Source: Acidobacteriaceae bacterium
GTDB taxonomy: Bacteria > Acidobacteriota > Terriglobia > Terriglobales > Acidobacteriaceae
Direction: 5' to 3'
Length of the DNA: 5,660 bases
NCBI GenBank assembly: GCA_030040115.1
Contig: JASHUH010000262.1
Span: 1 to 5,660, forward strand
Shown here: positions 1-5,384 of the stretch, piece by piece
Layout: the number at the start of each line of letters is the position of its first letter
Numbering within the stretch: position 1 is the stretch's first letter
The notes under the pieces: model-generated
The model's database searches: none
What the model saw: the letters and a program-made list of their open reading frames with translations, nothing else
Told to the model about the DNA's origin: nothing
Program-made: the position numbers and the translations under genes

Positions 1-197
1 TCCTTATTCACCCGACCTGAACCCCATCGAAAAAGCCTGGTCCAAGCTCAAAGAGATGCTCCGCCAAACCAAGGCGCGCACCGTCGAAGCCCTCGACCAG
101 GCCATCGCTCAAGTCCTTCCTCAAATCTCGCCGGCAAACGCGCAAGCGTGGTTCAGGCTGTGTTTCAAAGATATATAGCTGAATGAGAAATGCTCTA
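1..197 (+). mobile_element. Right end of an IS630-family insertion sequence (partial)
   Basis: The window opens inside an insertion sequence. What is visible is the 3' end of the transposase gene plus about 19 bases of non-coding tail. IS630-family elements insert at TA and duplicate it. The tail ends in GAGAAATGCTCTA, so the TA at 196-197 is my inferred right boundary. The left end lies outside the window, so neither the terminal inverted repeat nor the target duplication can be verified. The family call is firm from the transposase; the exact boundary is a guess. Confidence 0.6.
2..178 (+). CDS. IS630-family transposase, C-terminal fragment (DDE domain)
   Basis: This is the last 58 codons of a transposase whose start lies left of the window; the reading frame is open at the edge and ends in TAG. 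The visible part begins PYSPDLNPIEKAWSKLKEML. The SPDLNPIEKxWxxLK block is the hallmark of the DDE_3 domain of IS630/Tc1-mariner-type transposases, and its Glu is the last acidic residue of the catalytic triad that binds the metal ions for strand cleavage and transfer. The following helical segment, rich in Ala and Gln and ending in AWFRLCFKDI, is typical of the C-terminus in this family. The fragment itself shows no frameshift, but whether the whole gene is intact cannot be judged. No cargo gene is visible on this side. Confidence 0.85.
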   Translation, partial: PYSPDLNPIEKAWSKLKEMLRQTKARTVEALDQAIAQVLPQISPANAQAWFRLCFKDI

Positions 198-220
198 AGT
201 TGGAAAAGCTGCCGGCGAGA

Positions 221-236
221 CTGGGCAAGCGCCCAG
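221..236 (+). other. Perfect hairpin in the leader of the small basic protein gene
   Basis: CTGGGC (221-226) and GCCCAG (231-236) form a 6-bp perfect stem around the loop AAGC. It lies 20 bases before the ATG at 257, between the inferred IS end and the gene. No T-run follows, so it is not an intrinsic terminator. It could act as an mRNA 5' structure or be chance; low confidence in function. Confidence 0.3.
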
Positions 237-256
237 AATTCAGTTATGCTTGAGCC

Positions 257-496
257 ATGGCTATTGACTCGATTGTTGCTCAAATAGATTCCGAAATCGC
301 CAGGCTCAACCAGGTGCGCAGGTTGCTGAGCAATACCGGTACAGCTTCAAGCGGCATAAGTGGTCTGGCAGCCAGGAAGTCTCCCGCGAAAAAAGCCGCC
401 AGAAAGCGCGTGCTCAGCGCCGATGCCCGCAAACGGATTGCCGAAGCGCAGCGCAAGCGTTGGGCTGCGCAAAAAGCCAAAGCCAAGGGCAAGTAA
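257..496 (+). CDS. Small basic protein, coiled-coil N-terminus and Lys/Arg-rich C-terminal helix (unknown function)
   Basis: This encodes a 79-residue protein that I do not recognise as any characterised gene. Residues 1-25 (MAIDSIVAQIDSEIARLNQV onward) have the heptad-like spacing of an amphipathic or coiled-coil helix. A Ser/Gly/Ala-rich linker follows, then a strongly basic tail with SPAKKAARKR and LSADARKRIAEAQRKRW. I count 20 Lys/Arg against 5 Asp/Glu. The C-terminal pattern LSxxARxRIAxAQxxRW resembles small basic proteins I associate with Acidobacteria and the short NUMOD3-like DNA-binding helix; that similarity is from memory, not a search. Nucleic-acid binding is a reasonable inference, with possible dimerisation through the N-terminal helix. 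The ATG at 257 is the only good start; the upstream TGAG is a weak ribosome-binding site. The gene stands alone between the IS end and a gene-free region. Confidence 0.75.
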   Translation: MAIDSIVAQIDSEIARLNQVRRLLSNTGTASSGISGLAARKSPAKKAARKRVLSADARKRIAEAQRKRWAAQKAKAKGK

Positions 497-799
497 GAAG
501 CGCGAAATCTTCATTACCCTGACTGCCACGCATGGTATTCCCGCCCCGCAATGTGAAAGGGAGTGGACGTGTTCGTGTATTCCTGAGAAAGCAGGGGTGC
601 TCGCGAAAACGGCGGATCGCATGCCCGTCATGGAACCGTGAATTGCGTTTATATCGCCGCCTCCTGCATCGATCCCGGGACTTCCCAACAAGTCGCGCGG
701 CCACATGAATCCATCGGATTTGGGCTTGCCCGCATGCCTCCAATCCTTTCCGATCGCCTATGGGCGAGGTTGCGGGATCAGCAGGAAGACACGCAAGGC

Positions 800-824
800 A
801 CCGGCGTGCGACTGCCGCGCCGGT
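800..824. repeat. Inverted repeat / potential hairpin
   Basis: ACCGGCG (800-806) pairs perfectly with CGCCGGT (818-824). One G-T and one G-C pair extend the stem inward to about 9 bp with a 7-base loop. Neither strand has a T-run after it, so it is not a classic terminator. It lies about 150 bases past the end of the mutarotase-like gene. Confidence 0.35.
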
Positions 825-946
825 CTAGGGTGCGGAGACTCGCCTGCCCCTGCGAGTTCCGGCCGGATGCGGTACAAGTGGTTGCGCCGCATGCGTTGCG
901 CCGGCTCGGGATCAAATCCGGGGCAAACCGGTGAGACTTGTTTGAA

Positions 947-961
947 GCGCAGGCGCTGCGC
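947..961 (-). terminator. Possible weak terminator hairpin of the mutarotase-like gene
   Basis: Read on the minus strand, GCGCAG and CTGCGC form a perfect 6-bp GC-rich stem with a 3-base loop, starting 13 bases after the TAG stop. The bases that follow (TTCAAACAAG) do not form a U-tract, so intrinsic termination would be weak. It could instead protect the 3' end. Position is the main support. Confidence 0.25.
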
Positions 962-974
962 CGAAAGCGACGCT

Positions 975-2048
975 CTACGGCAATGTGTAATACAAGTAGG
1001 TATATCTCCAGTGGATGGTCTCCCCCGGAGCTGCCGTCAGATGGATGAAGGGCTCTATCCCCATCACCGAGCGGATCGACCACAGCTCAAATTTCGTTAG
1101 GGGATGATCGCCAGTGATTCTCACCCCTGCTTTCACGCGACTGTTCTCGACGTCGATGTCATTGTCCGGTTGAGCCGGGGTGAAGGTGCTGTACACGTCG
1201 ATGGCCTCGTGGTCCGCGAGCAGTCTGCGATAGACGATGCGGTTGCCCTCCACCGCGCCCAACTCTGCGTTGATTGGCCGGTCCAGATGGATCGCGAAGG
1301 GCAGCGTAACCGAGAAATCGGGACCGATGGGCTGATGGTCCAGCACCGTGAAGTTATGGTCGTAGACATCCGTCGCAATCGGGACCCGCCCCAGGTTCTT
1401 CAGGGTGTGCTCGATCATCATGCGCGGCTGACCGGGCGCAAGCCGCAGCGTTTTCGTATAGAGATATCCATAGCCCGAAGCGGCGTCGACGACTCTTTGT
1501 GTGAACTCAATGGAGGCGGGCTTCGCACGAACCTTCCAGTCGGCCGGATCGACAATCGAGTAGTCATGCATGTTGCTATACCTATGGTCGTCCGGTTTCC
1601 GCAGTATTCCCACGCCGATCTTGACAAATGTTCCGCCCGGCTTCGCCGCATCGAAGCCAAGCGGAGTGAACTCTTCCACCGGCCCGGTGTCCGCAGAGGC
1701 CTTTCCAGCGATAATATCGGGCGGAGCGAAGATATAATCTCTCACCGATGGGTCGATCTTCTCGAACCACGGGCCGTAGTATGAGTGGCCCGCGAAAGTC
1801 AGATTCGCAATGACTCCCGACCAATCGAAGCGCGTACCGCGGTAAAAGCCTTCCGAGGCATTGGGAAGATCGACCGTAACCTGCAACACGCGGTTGTCCA
1901 GATGCGCCTGCGGTCCCTGCGGTATCTGGGCAATCGCCAAGCTTGCTGTCGTATTCACCAGCAACGCCGCCAGGCTTGCCCGCCAGAGCAGGCCGCAAGG
2001 ATTCGTCCGGCAATCCGATACATTCGCTTTCACTCGCTTGCGTAGCAT
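975..2048 (-). CDS. Secreted protein with galactose-mutarotase-like (aldose 1-epimerase) fold
   Basis: This encodes a 357-residue protein. The N-terminus has basic residues (MLRKRVK) and a hydrophobic stretch at about 20-40 ending ASLAIA-Q, a probable signal peptidase I site after residue 40, so the product should be periplasmic or secreted. The body fits an aldose-1-epimerase-like beta-sandwich: GFYRGTRFDWSGVI (67-80), VYDHNF (228-233), and a C-terminal IEPFI...PGET...YLYY segment (331-354). By analogy with GalM, His231 and Glu332 are candidates for the acid/base pair that interconverts sugar anomers; activity is not proven, and many proteins of this fold are uncharacterised. The start is supported by AAGGCAGG just upstream of the ATG. 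The gene lies 206 bases downstream of the PQQ dehydrogenase on the same strand, so it may be transcribed separately. The C-terminus is complete. Confidence 0.75.
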   Translation of the reverse strand: MLRKRVKANVSDCRTNPCGLLWRASLAALLVNTTASLAIAQIPQGPQAHLDNRVLQVTVDLPNASEGFYRGTRFDWSGVIANLTFAGHSYYGPWFEKIDPSVRDYIFAPPDIIAGKASADTGPVEEFTPLGFDAAKPGGTFVKIGVGILRKPDDHRYSNMHDYSIVDPADWKVRAKPASIEFTQRVVDAASGYGYLYTKTLRLAPGQPRMMIEHTLKNLGRVPIATDVYDHNFTVLDHQPIGPDFSVTLPFAIHLDRPINAELGAVEGNRIVYRRLLADHEAIDVYSTFTPAQPDNDIDVENSRVKAGVRITGDHPLTKFELWSIRSVMGIEPFIHLTAAPGETIHWRYTYLYYTLP

Positions 2049-2254
2049 ACACCTGCCTTTATAGATGTGTGACTCCCTGCTCCACTCGATGTTTGGTAAT
2101 TCTCTGAGATTCTTCCGATGCTGTTTTGGGTTTTGTTGGAGTCAAGTAAACCTCGGAAACGACCAAGCGAAGGAGCGTGCGAAAGATGCCCATTCCGCCA
2201 AAACTTCATTGCGATGATTAATTCAAGTCAAGGTGCGAAGCAAAATCGATCTTA
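2049..2254. other. Intergenic region downstream of the dehydrogenase gene
   Basis: This 206-base AT-richer spacer separates two minus-strand genes. It probably contains the 3' end of the dehydrogenase message and a promoter for the mutarotase-like gene, but no clean -35/-10 pair was found. CTTGACT occurs twice on the minus strand (2226-2232 and 2141-2146 plus flanks), and TATAAA sits immediately before the ribosome-binding site. No terminator hairpin was seen. Confidence 0.35.
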
Positions 2255-4000
2255 CTACGGCAGTGCAAAGCTGAATAAATCACCGCTTCCGGTCGCGACC
2301 GCGAAATATTGTTTTCCCCTCACTGCATAACTCATAGGGGAGGCACGGATCGCTTGTCCAAGGCTGATGTGCCATAGAGGCGCGCCGGTGCGCCCGTCGA
2401 CGATCACGAAATTCTGCGCGTCGTCGCCGAATGCGACCAGTCCCGTGGCAGTCGACATCACACCGGCCCACGCAAATGTGGGACCGATGAGACGATCGCG
2501 CCACGCAAAATCGAGCTTATCCAGGCTGAAGGCGTCGATGTACCCCTTGCCGATCTCGCCTAGCGGCCTTCGAAGTCCTGTTGAGTAATAGGTTCGTCCC
2601 TCCTCGAAAGGCGTGGTCTTCGCTGTGTATATGTTGCATGCCTCCAGTGAGCGGAAGTAGAACATGTGCGTTGCCTCGTTGTAGCTGGGCGAGTACCAGT
2701 TGGTGGCGCCGTCCTGGGAGGGACACACCAGAACGCCTTTTTCATCGGGGGTCAAACCCGCGGAAATAGGTCGTCCGTGCTCGTCCATGCCTTTGGCCCA
2801 GTTCAGATTGGAGATGAATTTCCGGGAATAGAGATACTTTCCATTCGTCCGATCAAGGATGTAGAGGAAACCGTTGCGCTGCGCGGTGACAATAAGCTTT
2901 CGCGGCCTCCCGTGGAAATTTGCATTGACCAGCACCGGCGTTTGCACAGAGTCATAGTCGTACATGTTGTGCGGGGTAAATTGAAAATACCACTTCAGCT
3001 TACCGGTGTCTGGGTCGAGCGCCACCAGGCAACTGGTGTACAGGTCGTCACCAGGCCGCACGCTGCCGTCGTAATCCGGGGAAGGATTGCCCGTCCCCCA
3101 ATACACGGTGTTCAGCTCCGGATCGTATGTGCCTGGCATCCATGTCGTTCCGCCGCCATGCATATACGCATCGCCCGGCCAGCTATCGTTGCCGAATTCG
3201 CCCGGACCGGGAATGGTCCAGAAGCGCCACATCTCCTTGCCGGTCTGCACATCGAAGGCGGCCAGGAAGCCACGCACGCCGTCGTCTCCGCCCGAGGTGC
3301 CCACCAGCACCTTGTCCTTCACGATGAGCGGAGCGCTGGTGGCGCCATAGTTTCTGTTGCCCGTCGCGTACGGTACGTCCCAGATCAGATTGCCGGACCG
3401 GGCATCGAGACACAGCAGGTGAGCGTTGTCGGTCTCCATGTAAATGCGCGTGCCCAGAATGGCTACGCCCCGATTGTGATGGCTGGAGGCGTCATCAATC
3501 AGTCCTTCCGTCACCGCGCGGGCGTGATGCCAAATCTGCTTGCCCGTCTCCGCGTCCAGCGCATAGGCGTCGTTCCCGGCGGTAATAAACATCACGCCCG
3601 CAACGACAACAGGAGTCATCTCCAGAGGACCGGCTTCCTGGGTATGGAAGACCCACTTCACCACCAGATGGCTGACGTTCGCCGGCGTAATCTGGGTCAA
3701 GGCGCTATAGCGCCGGCCCGTGTAGTCGCCATTGTAGGAAACCCAGTTATCTTTGGTCGGTTTCTGCAACAGGTCGCTTTGCTTGACTTCAATCAGGCCC
3801 GTAGCATCGCCTGCCGGATCCGCTTTCGCCGTGGGCGAATGCCTCTTCGGCGATGGCATGCCCGTCTTGATCCCCGCCGTCTGCCCGCGCCCATCCCCGG
3901 GAGTTGTCGCCAGCAGCAAACAGACTGCTGTCCCGAGCACAATCTGGTCGATTCGCATTCCTGTTCTCTGCCTGTTTCTGCTTTGATTTGGAACTCCCAT
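2255..4000 (-). CDS. PQQ-dependent dehydrogenase (quinoprotein alcohol/sugar dehydrogenase), lanthanide-type DYD motif
   Basis: This encodes a 581-residue eight-bladed beta-propeller quinoprotein of the methanol/ethanol dehydrogenase family, near the family's usual 570-600 residues. Residues 16-40 form a Sec signal peptide, so the enzyme acts in the periplasm. It starts DNWVSYNGDYTGRRYSAL (84-101) and has repeated propeller motifs such as ALDAETGKQIW. Aligned by eye to methanol dehydrogenases: Trp287 stacks on PQQ, Arg375 (AQRNGFLYILDRTNG) contacts it, Asn305 (WGTGN) and Asp239 (SGGDDGVRG) sit at metal-ligand positions, and Asp348 is the catalytic base. Asp350 (MYDYD) occupies the extra-aspartate position typical of lanthanide-dependent enzymes. 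The usual vicinal Cys pair is absent; the region reads DASSHHNRG. The start ATG overlaps the cytochrome stop as TAATG, indicating coupling. An alternative ATG at 3958 would give a shorter signal peptide. The substrate cannot be read from sequence. Confidence 0.93.
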   Translation of the reverse strand: MGVPNQSRNRQRTGMRIDQIVLGTAVCLLLATTPGDGRGQTAGIKTGMPSPKRHSPTAKADPAGDATGLIEVKQSDLLQKPTKDNWVSYNGDYTGRRYSALTQITPANVSHLVVKWVFHTQEAGPLEMTPVVVAGVMFITAGNDAYALDAETGKQIWHHARAVTEGLIDDASSHHNRGVAILGTRIYMETDNAHLLCLDARSGNLIWDVPYATGNRNYGATSAPLIVKDKVLVGTSGGDDGVRGFLAAFDVQTGKEMWRFWTIPGPGEFGNDSWPGDAYMHGGGTTWMPGTYDPELNTVYWGTGNPSPDYDGSVRPGDDLYTSCLVALDPDTGKLKWYFQFTPHNMYDYDSVQTPVLVNANFHGRPRKLIVTAQRNGFLYILDRTNGKYLYSRKFISNLNWAKGMDEHGRPISAGLTPDEKGVLVCPSQDGATNWYSPSYNEATHMFYFRSLEACNIYTAKTTPFEEGRTYYSTGLRRPLGEIGKGYIDAFSLDKLDFAWRDRLIGPTFAWAGVMSTATGLVAFGDDAQNFVIVDGRTGAPLWHISLGQAIRASPMSYAVRGKQYFAVATGSGDLFSFALP

Positions 4001-4830
4001 TAGCGGCCACCGCCGTGGCGCCGGCCTGGGGGTAAGGGCTCTGCGGGAGTCGTCTGTCCGGCAACAATCAAGAAGCTCGCGATGTTGTTCAGTTCCGCCG
4101 GCGTCAGCCGCCTGCCATAATCCTGCGGCATCAGCGAGTGGTCGGTGCGATGGACATCGATCAGGTCGCTCTGCGCTAAAAAATGAAAGCGGCCGTCCTC
4201 GGTCTGGAGCACCATGTCGAAATTGTCCTCGTTGCGGACGACGCCGGTGAGCTTTTTCCCGGTCTTTGTCCGCACTTCGACCACGCGCGCGTCCGGCGCC
4301 ACGGGGTTGTCCGGCGTCACAATTGCCTTCGCAATCGCGTTTGCCGCATGACTCCGGCCATAGGCCGTCAGGTCCGAGGCAATAAATCCACCCTTACCCT
4401 GAATCATGTGGCAGCTCGAACACTGCGCCTTGCCGAAGTAAAGCGCACGTCCGGCCGCCACGTCTCCGGTCGCCGCTGCCGGGCCTACCATGTCGCCTTG
4501 GCCCTGCAGAGTACGCAGATACCGCACCACGGAGACAATGTTCGCATCGCCAAGCTGCGCGAACGAAGGCATCCCTCCAGAGACGCCGTCATGCACGACC
4601 CTGATCAGTTCGGCATTGGAAAGCGCGACAATGTTCGGCGCGGTGAGGGAGGGAGCCTTGGCGCCCTGTCCGTCCGAACCGTGGCAGTTGGCGCAATTGA
4701 TCGCAAACTCCCCCGCTCCCTGAGCATCCCCCCTCCCCTGCTCCTGCGCCATCATGGACATTCCTGCGAGCAGGAAGAGGCCGGCAGAAACCCACAGGTT
4801 TGCCCACCGGCCACCTTTAAGGTGCGTCAA
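4000..4830 (-). CDS. Periplasmic diheme cytochrome c, electron acceptor for the PQQ dehydrogenase
   Basis: This encodes a 276-residue protein. A signal peptide (MTHLKGGRWANLWVSAGLFL, cleavage near SMMA-QEQ at about residue 28) exports it. Domain 1 binds heme at CANCH (46-50), with Met87 in GGMPSF as the probable sixth ligand. Domain 2 has CSSCH (137-141) with Met234 in SLMPQDYG as probable ligand. Between these lies a beta-rich insert (about 183-226, VRTKTGKKLTGVVRNEDNF and on) like that of the heme-binding domain of Pirellula/Verrucomicrobium type. The C-terminus is a Pro/Gly/Arg tail. The next gene overlaps its stop by one base, so electrons from the dehydrogenase probably pass here and on to a terminal oxidase. 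I chose TTG at 4830 because GGGAGGA lies just before it; the frame also opens at a TTG at 4848, adding six residues without a good ribosome-binding site. There is no ATG at a suitable place. Confidence 0.9.
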   Translation of the reverse strand: MTHLKGGRWANLWVSAGLFLLAGMSMMAQEQGRGDAQGAGEFAINCANCHGSDGQGAKAPSLTAPNIVALSNAELIRVVHDGVSGGMPSFAQLGDANIVSVVRYLRTLQGQGDMVGPAAATGDVAAGRALYFGKAQCSSCHMIQGKGGFIASDLTAYGRSHAANAIAKAIVTPDNPVAPDARVVEVRTKTGKKLTGVVRNEDNFDMVLQTEDGRFHFLAQSDLIDVHRTDHSLMPQDYGRRLTPAELNNIASFLIVAGQTTPAEPLPPGRRHGGGR

Positions 4831-4833
4831 GAA

Positions 4834-4840
4834 TCCTCCC
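4834..4840 (-). promoter_or_regulatory. Ribosome-binding site deciding the cytochrome c start
   Basis: GGGAGGA on the minus strand precedes the TTG at 4830 by 3-4 bases. This is the strongest Shine-Dalgarno match near the gene. It favours a TTG start at 4830 over the in-frame TTG at 4848, although the spacing is slightly short. Confidence 0.5.
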
Positions 4841-5010
4841 ACGACCAACTACCCCGTTTTAATTCCGAAGCGGCGCAAACGGTAAACGCGCTCGAACCCT
4901 CCGAATCGAAATCACGCGCATCGCATTGACGGCGAGTTATGCTGCTACTGCTACGGCAGATCGGCGGAAAACAGCAAGTCGGCACGCTTCCTTCAGCCCC
5001 ATTTTCAGGT

Positions 5011-5020
5011 GAATGCATTC
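5011..5020. repeat. 10-bp perfect palindrome
   Basis: GAATGCATTC is self-complementary and lies about 180 bases upstream of the cytochrome start on the minus strand. It could be a half-hidden operator or chance; no second copy was seen in the window. Confidence 0.25.
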
Positions 5021-5196
5021 TCGCTGCGGGGGCGAGCGTACCAGCAGAATTGAATGAAAGTCAAGTAGAAAAAACGCTAACGGTCGCAAGGCTCATCCCC
5101 GCATAGGGCATTTGTCCTGAAATACAACCCATCCAGGCAGGATAGTGCTGTAGCCCGCAGTGCGCCAGCACGCCGAGATAGAAAGGGTTGGCGCCG

Positions 5197-5223
5197 GTCG
5201 GCACGCATGCGCGCTCTGCCGAC
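5197..5223. repeat. Inverted repeat, possible operator or hairpin between divergent genes
   Basis: GTCGGCA (5197-5203) and TGCCGAC (5217-5223) are perfect inverted half-sites separated by 13 bases. The spacer itself contains GCATGC and GCGC. With a one-base bulge, two more C-G pairs extend the stem on the outside. No T-run follows on either strand, arguing against a terminator. The location between divergent genes would suit a regulator-binding site, but no regulator gene is in the window. Confidence 0.35.
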
Positions 5224-5370
5224 GGATAAAAATTCCACCGTGGCCGATATGTGGATGCCCCTGCACAGAGAGAACAGAAAATTTCAAAGAAATCCGGCAG
5301 CAGCGAGAAGCCCAAGTGTAAACTTATCCCGAAGTGGGGGGCAGAAAGAAATCCCGGTTTAATTAAAGGC

Positions 5371-5378
5371 AAGGAGGT
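5371..5378 (+). promoter_or_regulatory. Strong Shine-Dalgarno of the Tat-exported aldolase-like gene
   Basis: AAGGAGGT is a full-length match to the 16S rRNA 3' end and lies 6 bases before the ATG at 5385. It decides between the adjacent GTG (5382) and ATG (5385): spacing to the GTG would be only 3 bases, so the ATG is preferred. It predicts efficient translation. Confidence 0.85.
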
Positions 5379-5384
5379 ACGGTG

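Larger units (their letters stand above)
497..974. other. Gene-free region between convergent genes (478 bases)
   Basis: No gene is supported here on either strand. Several short open frames exist, but their translations are low-quality (Arg/Cys/Pro-rich, no recognisable domain) and none has a convincing ribosome-binding site. The stretch holds GC-rich inverted repeats at 800-824, 867-892 (ATGCGG/CCGCAT) and 947-961. It separates the plus-strand small-protein gene from the minus-strand mutarotase-like gene, so it should carry the 3' ends of both transcripts. No intrinsic terminator with a T-run was seen. Confidence 0.6.
4849..5384. other. Long intergenic region between divergent genes (about 536 bases)
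   Basis: This region must hold promoters for both the minus-strand cytochrome/dehydrogenase pair and the plus-strand aldolase-like gene, but no good -35/-10 pair was identified by eye. It contains a 10-bp palindrome GAATGCATTC (5011-5020), a small stem CTCGC/GCGAG (5020-5036), a tandem TGCTAC repeat (4943-4954), an inverted repeat at 5197-5223 and an AGTCAAGTA motif (5059-5067). An open minus-strand frame from 5061 runs across it and into the divergent gene; its Cys-rich translation has no recognisable domain, so I do not call it a gene. Confidence 0.5.

Noticed and set aside
638..934. Plus-strand open frames in the gene-free region
   Set aside because: Arg/Pro-rich translation with no motif or ribosome-binding site; alternative frames are equally open in this GC-rich stretch.
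1104..1784. Plus-strand open frame (226 codons) antisense to the mutarotase-like gene
   Set aside because: No domain or ribosome-binding site. The minus-strand product has a signal peptide and fold motifs.
2046..2070. TATAAA (minus strand) as a -10 box for the mutarotase-like gene
   Set aside because: It lies about 12 bases before the ATG and abuts the ribosome-binding site, so transcription would start inside or past the RBS; no -35 match at the right spacing.
2666..4003. Long plus-strand open frame (445 codons) antisense to the dehydrogenase
   Set aside because: It mirrors the quinoprotein gene almost exactly, has no recognisable domain and is His/Arg/Val-rich, as expected for the antisense of a GC-rich gene. 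The minus-strand protein has strong family motifs throughout.
4183..4929. Plus-strand open frame (248 codons) antisense to the cytochrome gene
   Set aside because: The opposite strand encodes two clear CxxCH heme domains; this frame is Arg/His-rich with no recognisable features.
4926..4954. TTGACG at 4926-4931 as a plus-strand -35 box
   Set aside because: The hexamer 17 bases downstream (TGCTAC) is a poor -10, and the nearest plus-strand gene begins more than 400 bases away.
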